Of a stretch of DNA of 64,000 bases, positions 56,511 to 64,000 are shown piece by piece. The stretch comes from Marilutibacter chinensis (lineage in GTDB: Bacteria; Pseudomonadota; Gammaproteobacteria; Xanthomonadales; Xanthomonadaceae), in the NCBI RefSeq assembly GCF_021725675.1, contig NZ_JAKJPO010000016.1:1-64000 (forward strand), given 5' to 3'. Position 1 is the first letter of the stretch. Every line of letters starts with the position of its first letter. The position numbers were made by a program, and so were the translations under genes. Below the pieces are notes generated by a model that worked only from the letters and a program-made list of their open reading frames with translations, was not told the DNA's origin and ran no database searches.

Positions 56511-56786
56511 GGGAAGAACGGGATCGGTTCATCATCGGCGCGGGCGCTTCCCTGCGCCACGGCGGGACGCGTACCCGCGCCGTCGCGGAAACAGGTCTCT
56601 GACACGGAACTCGACGACCCGCTGCGCGATGCGGGCCTGCTGCCGACGCTTTCAGCCGCGACACGAGGGCGCCCGGGCGTCGTCGCGGTCCCGGTGGGCC
56701 GGACGGGCATGGCACACTATGGACCTCAGCCGGCAGCGGCGACCTGCCGGTCGTCGACGGCGCCATCCGAGATCCGATCCAAGCCC
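56511..56786. other. Leader region of dnaX, no gene seen
   Basis: These 276 bases should hold the dnaX promoter on the + strand. I see no strong promoter, terminator or small gene in it; an open frame continuing upstream of dnaX is not conserved. Confidence 0.5.
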
Positions 56787-58643
56787 ATGTCCTACCTGGT
56801 CCTTGCACGCAAGTGGCGCCCCCGGCGCTTCGCCGAACTGGTCGGGCAGGAGCATGTGGTGAAGGCGCTGACCAACGCGCTCGACTCCGGCCGCGTCCAC
56901 CACGCCTTCCTGTTCACCGGTACCCGCGGCGTCGGCAAGACCACGATCGCGCGCATCTTCGCCAAGTCGCTGAACTGCGAGCAGGGCACCTCGGCCGATC
57001 CCTGCGGCGAGTGCGCGGCGTGCAAGGACATCGACGCCGGTCGCTTCATCGACCTGCTGGAGATCGACGCGGCCAGCAACACCGGTGTCGACGACGTCCG
57101 TGAGGTGATCGACAACGCCCAGTACATGCCCAGCCGCGGCCGGGTGAAGGTGTACCTGATCGACGAGGTGCACATGCTGTCCAAGAGCGCGTTCAACGCG
57201 CTGCTGAAGACCCTGGAGGAACCGCCGGGGCATGTGAAGTTCCTGCTCGCGACCACCGACCCGCAGAAGCTGCCGGTCACCGTGCTGTCGCGCTGCCTGC
57301 AGTTCAACCTCAAGCGGCTGGACGAAGCGCAGATCGGCGGACAGATCGAGAAGATCCTTGCAGCCGAAGGGATCGATGCCGAGCCGGGCGCGATCCGGCA
57401 GATCGCGCGCGGCGCCGACGGCAGCCTGCGCGACGGCCTCTCGCTGCTCGACCAGGCGATCGCCTACACCGGCGGCAGGCTCGACGCCGCCGCGGTGGCG
57501 GCGATGCTCGGCACCGTCGACCGGACCCGGGTCGGAGCGCTGCTGGCCGCGCTGGCCGACGGCGATGGCGAGCGCCTGCTGGCCGAGGTCGCGGCGTTGT
57601 CGGAGTTCTCGCCCGACTGGGGTGGCGTACTGGATGCGTTGTCGGAGGCGCTGCACCGGGTGCAGGTGCGGCAGCTGGTCGCCGGTGCCGAGGTCGAGGG
57701 CGACGGTGTCGATATCGACCGGCTCGCCTCCGCGATCCGTGCCGAGGTCATCCAGCTCTGGTACCAGATGGCGATCAACGGCCGCCGCGACCTGGGCTAT
57801 GCGCCGAGCCCGCGTGCCGGTTTCGAGATGACCGTGCTGCGGATGCTGGCGTTCCGTCCGGCGGGCGAGGACGGCGACGAAGCCGCGCCTTCCGGGCGCC
57901 AGGAAAGCGCGCCACGACGTGCGGCGGCGGCTTCGACGGCGGGCGCGCAGTCTCCGCCGGCCGCCGTTGCGAACCGGTCCGCGGATCGACCCATTGACCG
58001 GCCCGGTGCCGGACAGGACAACCCGCTCCCGACCGCATCCGGCGTTGCGGCATCGCCCGATCAGGCAGGACCGACGGCGTCACCCGCACCCCAGGCCGAG
58101 CCGGCGGGCGAGACGCCGTCGGTTCCGTCGTCGCTGACGTCACGTGTCGAGAGCGGAACGCAAACGGATGCGCATCGCGGCCTCCATCCCGATAGCGCAG
58201 GCGCTGACGGCACGCATGCGAACGGCGCGGCCGCCCCGTCCCGGCAGATCGAGGATGCCGACGACTGGCATGCCGTGGTGGATGGCCTGCAGTCGCTGAA
58301 GGGCCCCGCACGACTGCTGGCCGAGCACGCGGTATTCGTCGCTCACGCCGAAGGCGTATTGCGGCTGGCGCTGTCCGACCAGGACGAACACCTGCAGATC
58401 CCGATGACCGTGGAGCAGCTGGCGGTTGCGCTGGCGCCGGCTCTCGGCGAGGGCCTGCAGATCCGTTTCGAAACGGCCGCGCGCCTCGACGACTCGCTGC
58501 ACGCGCGCAAGGCGCGGGCACGCGACGAGCGCCAGGCCGCGGCGGAGGAAGCATTTTTGAACGACCCGGACGTGCAGCGGCTGATCAGCCAGCACGGCGC
58601 GCGGGTCGTGCCCGATTCGATACGGCCTCTCGACGACGCCTGA
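56787..58643 (+). CDS. dnaX: DNA polymerase III subunits gamma and tau
   Basis: The clamp-loader ATPase, 618 residues. AAA+ features: [19 protein letters not shown], Walker [12 protein letters not shown], zinc site [11 protein letters not shown] with an upstream Cys, [16 protein letters not shown] and [11 protein letters not shown] (sensor/SRC). Domain III ends near residue 365; a Pro/Ala-rich linker and a tau-type C-terminal domain ([20 protein letters not shown]) follow. I saw no A-rich slippery tract, so a separate gamma form is not predicted from sequence. Confidence 0.97.
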   Translation: MSYLVLARKWRPRRFAELVGQEHVVKALTNALDSGRVHHAFLFTGTRGVGKTTIARIFAKSLNCEQGTSADPCGECAACKDIDAGRFIDLLEIDAASNTGVDDVREVIDNAQYMPSRGRVKVYLIDEVHMLSKSAFNALLKTLEEPPGHVKFLLATTDPQKLPVTVLSRCLQFNLKRLDEAQIGGQIEKILAAEGIDAEPGAIRQIARGADGSLRDGLSLLDQAIAYTGGRLDAAAVAAMLGTVDRTRVGALLAALADGDGERLLAEVAALSEFSPDWGGVLDALSEALHRVQVRQLVAGAEVEGDGVDIDRLASAIRAEVIQLWYQMAINGRRDLGYAPSPRAGFEMTVLRMLAFRPAGEDGDEAAPSGRQESAPRRAAAASTAGAQSPPAAVANRSADRPIDRPGAGQDNPLPTASGVAASPDQAGPTASPAPQAEPAGETPSVPSSLTSRVESGTQTDAHRGLHPDSAGADGTHANGAAAPSRQIEDADDWHAVVDGLQSLKGPARLLAEHAVFVAHAEGVLRLALSDQDEHLQIPMTVEQLAVALAPALGEGLQIRFETAARLDDSLHARKARARDERQAAAEEAFLNDPDVQRLISQHGARVVPDSIRPLDDA

Positions 58644-58725
58644 GGACCGTTCCATCCCCCTGCCGGAGCCGTCCCGATCGTGCGGTCACGGCATCTTCCA
58701 CTTCCATACAAGCGAGCAAGCAATC

Positions 58726-59052
58726 ATGCGCGGAAACATCGCCCAACTCATGCAGCAGGCGCAGAAGATGCAGGAGAACCTGCAGAAGGCGCAGGAAGAA
58801 CTGGCCAAGCTCGAGGTCACCGGCAATGCCGGCGGCGGCATGGTCAACGTGACCCTGACCGGCCGGATGGAGTGCCGCAAGGTGCGCATCGACCCGAGCG
58901 TGCTGTCGGATCCGGAAATGGCCGAGGACCTGATCGCCGCCGCAATCAACGATGCGGTCAACAAGGTCAACACCGAGTCGCAGTCGAGGATGGGGGCGGC
59001 CACCGCCGGCATGCCGATGCCGCCGGGGATGAAACTGCCGGGGATGTTCTGA
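58726..59052 (+). CDS. ybaB: Nucleoid-associated protein, YbaB/EbfC family
   Basis: A 108-residue DNA-binding dimer: [20 protein letters not shown] long helix and the central [20 protein letters not shown] strands. It sits between dnaX and recR as in most bacteria. Confidence 0.96.
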   Translation: MRGNIAQLMQQAQKMQENLQKAQEELAKLEVTGNAGGGMVNVTLTGRMECRKVRIDPSVLSDPEMAEDLIAAAINDAVNKVNTESQSRMGAATAGMPMPPGMKLPGMF

Positions 59053-59182
59053 TGCGAACGGTGTGGCGCCCTGTCGCCACATCCGCGTCGCCGATCGGAA
59101 GCATGTCCTTCATCGGCGGCCGCACCATGCGGTCGGCGCGGTGCGCGCATATGTTCCGGTGCGGCGCGGGTACATTCCGGCG

Positions 59183-59779
59183 ATGAGCTCCCTGCTCGAA
59201 CAATTGATCGACGCCTTCCGCGTTCTGCCCGGCGTCGGGCAGAAATCGGCCCAGCGGATGGCCTACCACGTGCTCGAACGCGAGCGCGAGGGCGGTCTGC
59301 GGCTGTCCCAGGCGCTGTCCGAGGCGGTCGCGAAGATCGGCCACTGCGTGCGCTGCCGCGACTTCAGCGAGACCGAGGTCTGCACGACCTGCGCCAGCGC
59401 CTCGCGCGATGCGCACCAGTTGTGCGTGGTCGAGACACCCGCCGACCGTCTCGCGATCGAGCAGGCGACCGGCTACCGGGGACTGTACTTCGTGCTGCAG
59501 GGGCGGCTGTCGCCACTGGACGGGATCGGCCCGCGTGAGCTCGGTCTCGATGTCCTCGGTGCGCGCCTGGCCGAGGGCGAGGTGCAGGAGTTGATCATCG
59601 CGACCAACCCGACCGTCGAAGGCGAGGCGACCGCGCACTATCTGTCCCAGCTGGCGCGCGGGCACGGAGTGCGGCCCAGCCGTCTCGCCCATGGCCTGCC
59701 GCTTGGAGGCGAACTGGAATACGTCGATCGCGGCACGCTGTCGCACGCCTTCGGCAGCAGGACCGAGATCCGGGACTAG
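59183..59779 (+). CDS. recR: Recombination mediator protein RecR
   Basis: A 198-residue protein of the RecFOR pathway that helps load RecA. A helix-hairpin-helix ([20 protein letters not shown]), a C4 zinc finger ([16 protein letters not shown]) and a Toprim domain ([28 protein letters not shown]) are in order, with the end [16 protein letters not shown]. Confidence 0.97.
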   Translation: MSSLLEQLIDAFRVLPGVGQKSAQRMAYHVLEREREGGLRLSQALSEAVAKIGHCVRCRDFSETEVCTTCASASRDAHQLCVVETPADRLAIEQATGYRGLYFVLQGRLSPLDGIGPRELGLDVLGARLAEGEVQELIIATNPTVEGEATAHYLSQLARGHGVRPSRLAHGLPLGGELEYVDRGTLSHAFGSRTEIRD

Positions 59780-59841
59780 GTTTTCGGGATCCGCCGGCGC
59801 GACGCCGTATTCTTGCAGTCCCGAATCGCGGATCCCGAGCC

Positions 59842-60189
59842 ATGACCGACACCATCTTCCACAAGATCATCCGTCGCGAGATCCCTGCCGACATCGTCTA
59901 CGAGGACGATCACCTGATCGCGTTCCGCGACATCGCCCCGCAGGCGCCGGTGCACGTGCTGTTCGTGCCGAAGACCGACATCGCGACGCTCAACGACGTG
60001 CGGTCGGACCACGCAGTCATCATCGGCCGGCTCGCGGTCGCGGCCGCCGGGTATGCGAAGGCGCAGGGCCTCGCCGAGGATGGCTACCGTCTCGTGATGA
60101 ACTGCAACGAATACGGCGGCCAGACCGTGTTCCAGCTCCACCTGCATCTGCTCGCCGGCGCGCAGTTGGGGCATTTCGGTACGCCGTAG
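59842..60189 (+). CDS. HIT-family protein (HinT-like)
   Basis: A 115-residue nucleotide-binding hydrolase. The HIT motif appears as FQLHLHLLAG: the first of the three His is Gln, while the middle and last are kept; the catalytic His is the middle one in HINT proteins, so activity is still likely. N-terminal DTIFHKIIRREIPADIVYED is typical. Confidence 0.94.
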   Translation: MTDTIFHKIIRREIPADIVYEDDHLIAFRDIAPQAPVHVLFVPKTDIATLNDVRSDHAVIIGRLAVAAAGYAKAQGLAEDGYRLVMNCNEYGGQTVFQLHLHLLAGAQLGHFGTP

Positions 60190-60194
60190 GTCGC

Positions 60195-60806
60195 CTATCC
60201 GTCTGCTGCGGCCGTCATCGGCTCCCAGCGGTAGCTGCGGTGGTGGGCCAGTGCGAGCATCGCATGATCCTCGCTGCTGTCGCCGTAGGCATGCACGGCC
60301 TGGAAGTCCGTCAGCCGATACCGCTTCAGTACCCGTCGCGCCTTGTGGATGCCGCAGCAGTCGCGTCCCCGGTAGCGACCGGTGAAACGCCCATCGCGGT
60401 GGCCGAGCTGCGAGCAGATCAATGCCACGCCGTGCTGCCGGCACCAGTGGCGCAGGTAGAGGTCGATCGAGGCGGAGACGATCGCCACGGTGTCGCCGCG
60501 GGCCTGATGCCAGCGGATGCGCTCGAGCGCGTGCGGACGGACGAAGTCCGGCAAGGTATCGCGGGCGTAGCGCTCGGCGGCCGTGGCCAGCGCCCGACGT
60601 TCCAGTCCGGTCAGGCCGACCCGTACCACCGCCGCGCGCAGCGTCCGCGCCGGCACGATCTTCAGCCGGTAGTAGCCGAACGCCAGCGGCGCCAGCAGCA
60701 GGCCGCCCCAGCGCAGGCGGCTCGCAGGGAGGTTCGCCTTGAGGAAGGTCGAGAAGGTGTCGCGGTCGGTGACGGTGTGATCGAAATCGAACAGCGCCAG
60801 ATCCAT
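60195..60806 (-). CDS. HAD-IB family phosphatase (SerB/PSP-like)
   Basis: A 203-residue phosphatase: motif I LALFDFDHTVTDRDTF, motif II VAIVSASID, motif III in IHKARRVLKRY and GDSSEDHAML. Members hydrolyse small phosphomonoesters, sometimes phospholipid-derived ones. The ATG at 60806 has GAAGG six bases upstream; the TTG at 60812 is less likely. It follows slp on the same strand after 145 bases that hold hairpins. Confidence 0.9.
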   Translation of the reverse strand: MDLALFDFDHTVTDRDTFSTFLKANLPASRLRWGGLLLAPLAFGYYRLKIVPARTLRAAVVRVGLTGLERRALATAAERYARDTLPDFVRPHALERIRWHQARGDTVAIVSASIDLYLRHWCRQHGVALICSQLGHRDGRFTGRYRGRDCCGIHKARRVLKRYRLTDFQAVHAYGDSSEDHAMLALAHHRSYRWEPMTAAADG

Positions 60807-60833
60807 CTGCAACCTTCGAAGAGTCGGGTCATA

Positions 60834-60951
60834 GCCCCCTAAAGTCAGGGGGCAATTCGCGCGCGGCGCGAACGGGGGCGGAAGAGCATCGGCGGGGCGG
60901 AAATCTGCGCAGCAGATTTCGGGGTTTACCGAGCGAAGCCCGGTAAACGCC
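60834..60951. repeat. Cluster of three palindromes between slp and the HAD gene
   Basis: Three hairpins in 118 bases: GCCCCCT/AGGGGGC (60834-60853), GAAATCTGC/GCAGATTTC (60900-60920) and GTTTACCG/CGGTAAAC (60924-60948). None has a T tract, so they are not simple terminators. They look like extragenic palindromes that could protect or process the mRNA between the two genes. Confidence 0.6.
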
Positions 60952-61443
60952 TCACCACCAGCCCCACCACGGCCACGGCGCCGGGTGGGTGATCACGTCG
61001 ACCTGCTCGCGGACCGGCCACAGGTAGACGACGTCGGCCTCGACCATCGGAAAGCGGTAGTTGTAGCCGCCGATCTGGCGGTTCTCGTAGCCGGCGATGC
61101 GGCCGGTGAAGGTGACCTCGCGGCCGGGCTCGAACACCGCCGGGTCGTAGAAGCCATTGCGGCAGGCGATGAAGCGGCCGCCGGTCTCATCGGAGGCCCA
61201 GTACGGTCGTGCGTTGGCGTTGAGCCGGGTCGACAGCATCTCGAAGCAGGTCCGGTTCTCCTTCGGCTCGACCTGGATCACGCGGCCGCCCCAGCGCACC
61301 ACGGCGCCGCTCATCTCGCTGTCCACCGCCATGCGCGGGGTGATCGGGTTGTATTCCCCCTGCAGCGGCTGTGGCTGGGTCGCGCAACCGGCGACCAGCG
61401 CGGCGGCCAGGACGGTGACTGACAGTCTTGGACGAAGCTTCAT
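60952..61443 (-). CDS. slp: Slp-family outer-membrane lipoprotein
   Basis: A 163-residue lipoprotein with lipobox LVAGC, so it is lipidated and outer-membrane bound. Slp family motifs are YNPITPRMAVDSEMSGAVVRWGG, RPYWASDETGGRFIACRNGF and VTFTGRIAGYENRQIGGYNYRFP. The Trp/Pro-rich end (HPAPWPWWGWW) is unusual. The ATG overlaps the tgpA stop by four bases. In E. coli Slp is starvation induced. Confidence 0.93.
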   Translation of the reverse strand: MKLRPRLSVTVLAAALVAGCATQPQPLQGEYNPITPRMAVDSEMSGAVVRWGGRVIQVEPKENRTCFEMLSTRLNANARPYWASDETGGRFIACRNGFYDPAVFEPGREVTFTGRIAGYENRQIGGYNYRFPMVEADVVYLWPVREQVDVITHPAPWPWWGWW

Positions 61444-63470
61444 CGGTGTTCTCCCGGAATACGTGGGCGTTGCGGGCGGTGGCGGCGCAGGGCGCGGATC
61501 AGGGCCTTCAGGCGGGTCCGTTCCCCCGGTCCGGCCTGACCGCCAGCGTAGCGCCATTCGGCGAAACGTTGGCTGAGTCCGTTCAGCTCGGGTCCAAGGT
61601 CCGGGCGGGCCGCAGCGACGCGCCGCGCCCAGTCGCCGGCGGTTTCGTGCGCGGCGCGGGCAAGGCCGAGCCGCGCGTAGCGACGGTCGAGGCGATGCCA
61701 GGCGCGCAGCAGCGGGTCGCGCTCGCGCTCGCCACGGTGACTCAGCCAGGCCATCCACAGCACCGCGATCGCGGCGGCGAGTGCGAACAGCAGGATCATC
61801 TGCCGCGGCTCGAGCCGGTCGATGCCGAGCGGTTGCAACAGATGGCGCTGGCGGTCGGCGTCGAAGCCGAGCACGAAGTCGTTCCAGCCGCGCCGCAGCC
61901 AGTCGCTCAGCTCGAACGCCGGGGTGACGTTGGCGAGGCCGCCGAACAGCCCGCCGGCGCCCGGCGCACGGTCGGCGAGCGTGTCGTAGATGCGCTCCGG
62001 CGCGACCGCCGCGGTCGGGTCGACGCGGATCCAGCCGCGCTCCGGCAGCCATACCTCGGCCCAGGCGTGCGCATCGGAGCGCCTGACCAGCCAGTAGTCG
62101 CCGATCCGGTTGTAATAGCCGCCGGTATAGCCGGTGACGACGCGCGCGGGAATGCCGGCGCCGCGCATCAGCACGACGAACGCGCTGCTGAAGTGCTCGC
62201 AGAAGCCGGCCTTGTGGTCGAACAGGAACTCATCGACCGAGTGCCGGCCCGGCAGCGGCGTGGTCAGGGTGTAGGCGAACTCGCGACGGATCCAGTCCAG
62301 CGCGCGGCGCACGATCGCGGCGTCGTCGCGCCCGGCCTCGCGCCGCCACTGCCGGGCCAGCGCCAGCGTGCGCGGGTTGTAGCCGTCGGGCAGAGCCAAC
62401 GCGCGCTGGCGGAGCACCGCGCCGAGGTCGGCGTCGTAGCGGGCCGGAGGTGCCGAGCGCATCCGCCAGCGGGTGAGCGAGGTCAGCGGACGCGGCGAGA
62501 ACAGGCTGTGGTCGATCGCCAGGCGGCTGTCGTCCGGGGCCGAGCGCAGCAGGTCGAGCGCGACCAGCAGGCGGTCGTCGGTCGGCTCGACCTCGATCTC
62601 GTAGTCCCAGCCGGGTGTCGCCGGCTCCATCGGCGCCGGCGGCAGCCCGCGCAGCCAGCGCGGCTGGGTCCATTCGCGGCCATCGAAATCCCACAGCACG
62701 GGCCCGCGCCAGTACATCTGCGACGTCGGCGGGGCCTGACCGAAGAATTTCACCCGCAACGTCGGGGTGTCGTCGGCCATCAGGTCCACCCACTCGCCCG
62801 GCCGCATGCTGTCGGACAGGCCGGGCCGCGCCAGCGAGCGCTCGGGAATGCCCCACAGCGGATTGCCCAGGCGCGGGAACAGCCAGAACGCCGCCAGCGC
62901 CAGTGGCAGACCGATCGCGAGCAGGCGCCCGATCGCGGTGAAGCGCCGCCAGTCCAGTGCCGGACTGCCGGGGTCGCCGGCCTCGATGTCGGCCAGCCGC
63001 TGCAGCGTCGTCAGCGCCACCACCGAGGCGACCAGCCCGGACAGCAGGCTCAGCGGACCCTGGTCGAGCAGGAACGTTGCGAACGGTGCGAACAGCGCGA
63101 ATCCGAGCAGGCTGCGGGCATCGCGCAGGCTGTAGGTCTCCGCCGGCTTGGCCGCGATCATCGCCGCCAGAAGCGCGCAACCGACATCGCGGCCGATGCT
63201 GAAGCCGGTCATCGCCATCACCACGCCGACCAGCGCCAACGCCAGCAGCGAGCGCAGCAGGCCCGGCATCGGCTGCCGCCACGACACCGCGGTCATCAGC
63301 ACCGCGGTGAGCGCGACCAGGATGCCGATGCGCGGCGGCAGTTGCAGCAGCAGCGGCAGCAGGCACAGCGCGGCGGTGCCCAGCACGGCGACACGGGTGC
63401 CGGTATCGAGCCGCTCGCCGGTGGCGCGGCGGGGCATGACGGCCTGCGCGACCCCGGAGGCGCTAGCCAT
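61440..63470 (-). CDS. tgpA: Transglutaminase-like membrane protein TgpA
   Basis: A 676-residue inner-membrane protein with about six N-terminal helices, a periplasmic transglutaminase domain and a C-terminal helix. The catalytic triad is Cys in HKAGFCEHFSSAFVV, His in RRSDAHAWAEVW and Asp in IRVDPTAAV. TgpA is essential in Pseudomonas aeruginosa; its role is not settled. ATG 63470 overlaps the stop of the DUF58 gene by eight bases; the ATG at 63437 is the alternative. Confidence 0.93.
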   Translation of the reverse strand: MASASGVAQAVMPRRATGERLDTGTRVAVLGTAALCLLPLLLQLPPRIGILVALTAVLMTAVSWRQPMPGLLRSLLALALVGVVMAMTGFSIGRDVGCALLAAMIAAKPAETYSLRDARSLLGFALFAPFATFLLDQGPLSLLSGLVASVVALTTLQRLADIEAGDPGSPALDWRRFTAIGRLLAIGLPLALAAFWLFPRLGNPLWGIPERSLARPGLSDSMRPGEWVDLMADDTPTLRVKFFGQAPPTSQMYWRGPVLWDFDGREWTQPRWLRGLPPAPMEPATPGWDYEIEVEPTDDRLLVALDLLRSAPDDSRLAIDHSLFSPRPLTSLTRWRMRSAPPARYDADLGAVLRQRALALPDGYNPRTLALARQWRREAGRDDAAIVRRALDWIRREFAYTLTTPLPGRHSVDEFLFDHKAGFCEHFSSAFVVLMRGAGIPARVVTGYTGGYYNRIGDYWLVRRSDAHAWAEVWLPERGWIRVDPTAAVAPERIYDTLADRAPGAGGLFGGLANVTPAFELSDWLRRGWNDFVLGFDADRQRHLLQPLGIDRLEPRQMILLFALAAAIAVLWMAWLSHRGERERDPLLRAWHRLDRRYARLGLARAAHETAGDWARRVAAARPDLGPELNGLSQRFAEWRYAGGQAGPGERTRLKALIRALRRHRPQRPRIPGEHR

Positions 63471-64000
63471 GAGGCATCAGCGCCAGTGCGCGCAGGCAGG
63501 CATGGCGGTGCTGGACGCCATGATCCGGACCCAGGCCGGGCTGTCCCGGCAAGGCGAGGCGGTAGCGCCGCCCCTCGCGCTCGGCGAGGTCGACCCAGCG
63601 CGCGAGACGTGCGATCCGGTGTTCGTAGCCCAGGCCCACGGTGGCCTGCCAGTCGAGCACGACCTCCGCGCCGAGCGGCTGCTCGTATTCGCGCACCATC
63701 AGCCGGTCGCGTCGCGCCGAGGCCTTCCAGGCGATCGCCCGGCGGGTGTCGCCGCTGCGGTAGTCGCGCAGATGATGGACATCCTCGCCGCTGGATTTCA
63801 GCTGCGATCGGGTGGCCTCGCCGCGGCCGTCGGGCAACGCCGGGCCGGCGGCTTCGGGGGCCGGATAGACCAGCAGCGGTGCCTGCGGCCACACGTAGGC
63901 CCATGCGCGGGCGAGGCCCAGCGGCCGGGTGGTCGAGATGCGCAGGCGCGGGACCTCGAGCCAGCCGCGATGCGTGGTCGGCAACTCGATGTCGGCCTCG
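63463..64000 (-). CDS. DUF58 domain protein (partial, continues past window end)
   Basis: The C-terminal 178 residues of a vWA/DUF58 protein, cut by the window end. The DUF58 core GEDVHHLRDYRSGDTRRAIAW and the following KASARRDRLMVREYEQP are clear. DUF58, TgpA and usually a MoxR ATPase form one operon. The N-terminus, and perhaps moxR, lie beyond the window. Confidence 0.93.
   Translation of the reverse strand, partial: EADIELPTTHRGWLEVPRLRISTTRPLGLARAWAYVWPQAPLLVYPAPEAAGPALPDGRGEATRSQLKSSGEDVHHLRDYRSGDTRRAIAWKASARRDRLMVREYEQPLGAEVVLDWQATVGLGYEHRIARLARWVDLAEREGRRYRLALPGQPGLGPDHGVQHRHACLRALALMPHG

Noticed and set aside
56787..58643. Programmed frameshift in dnaX giving a separate gamma subunit
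   Set aside because: I saw no A-AAA-AAG or similar slippery tract in the gene by reading it; the longest T run near the end is too close to the stop to make gamma.

Overview
The window is about 64 kb of GC-rich DNA from the chromosome of a gammaproteobacterium, most likely family Lysobacteraceae (Xanthomonadaceae; Lysobacter, Luteimonas or Xanthomonas relatives). The evidence is the codon use, the tig-clpP-clpX-lon-hup-ppiD order, a phoB-phoR-ppk-ppx cluster, creBCD, an NAD-type isocitrate dehydrogenase, a KDO kinase and a DUF6165 protein. No plasmid or phage genes are visible. I cannot fix the genus from sequence alone.

Region 1 (1-2,488) is the accessory part: the end of a chromosomal integron. 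A tyrosine recombinase of the IntI family (1,319-2,488, + strand) reads away from a short, relatively AT-rich cassette array on the - strand. The array has an attI-type core site at 1,152-1,158, a 321-bp cassette coding for a 70-residue protein with a textbook attC, and a second cassette coding for a secreted protein. The attC of the second cassette is interrupted by the end of an IS110/IS1111-family insertion sequence, a group known to target attC sites.

Region 2 (2,506-17,425) holds mfd, a SAM methyltransferase, an acetyltransferase, a CDF metal transporter, rlmJ, and creB-creC-creD with a perfect CreB box before creD and a heptanucleotide repeat before creB. A GNAT/carbon-nitrogen hydrolase pair and a PAP2 phosphatase/glycosyltransferase pair follow. 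Region 3 (17,594-25,426, - strand) is the phosphate and polyphosphate operon phoB-phoR-ppk1-ppx, with a Pho box ahead of phoB, and an upstream M48 protease. Region 4 (25,700-30,128) holds grxC, an AhpD-like protein, isocitrate dehydrogenase, an NhaC antiporter and a Bax-inhibitor-1 protein.

Region 5 (30,386-41,191) is a tRNA cluster (Pro, Arg, His, Lys, Leu) leading into the protein-quality-control block tig, clpP, clpX, lon, hup, tRNA-Val, two identical tRNA-Asp and ppiD. clpP and lon each have a heat-shock (sigma-32 type) promoter with the same 15-bp spacer. Region 6 (41,256-47,422) carries fabI, a LysM lytic transglycosylase, gloB, a methyltransferase, rnhA, dnaQ and a PP2C phosphatase.

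Region 7 (47,804-55,943) has tRNA-Ser(CGA), LPS-core genes (DUF6165, a heptosyltransferase whose only plausible start is ATT, and kdkA) and a molybdenum-cofactor operon (MBL hydrolase, moaA, C, D, E), then a beta-propeller protein. Region 8 (56,169-64,000) has tRNA-Ser(GGA) co-oriented with an SRP 4.5S RNA gene, then dnaX-ybaB-recR, a HIT protein, a HAD phosphatase, and an slp-tgpA-DUF58 operon cut by the window end.

Most of the window is conserved housekeeping sequence. The unusual parts are the integron/IS junction, several regulatory DNA repeats, the ATT start, and a few small uncharacterised genes.
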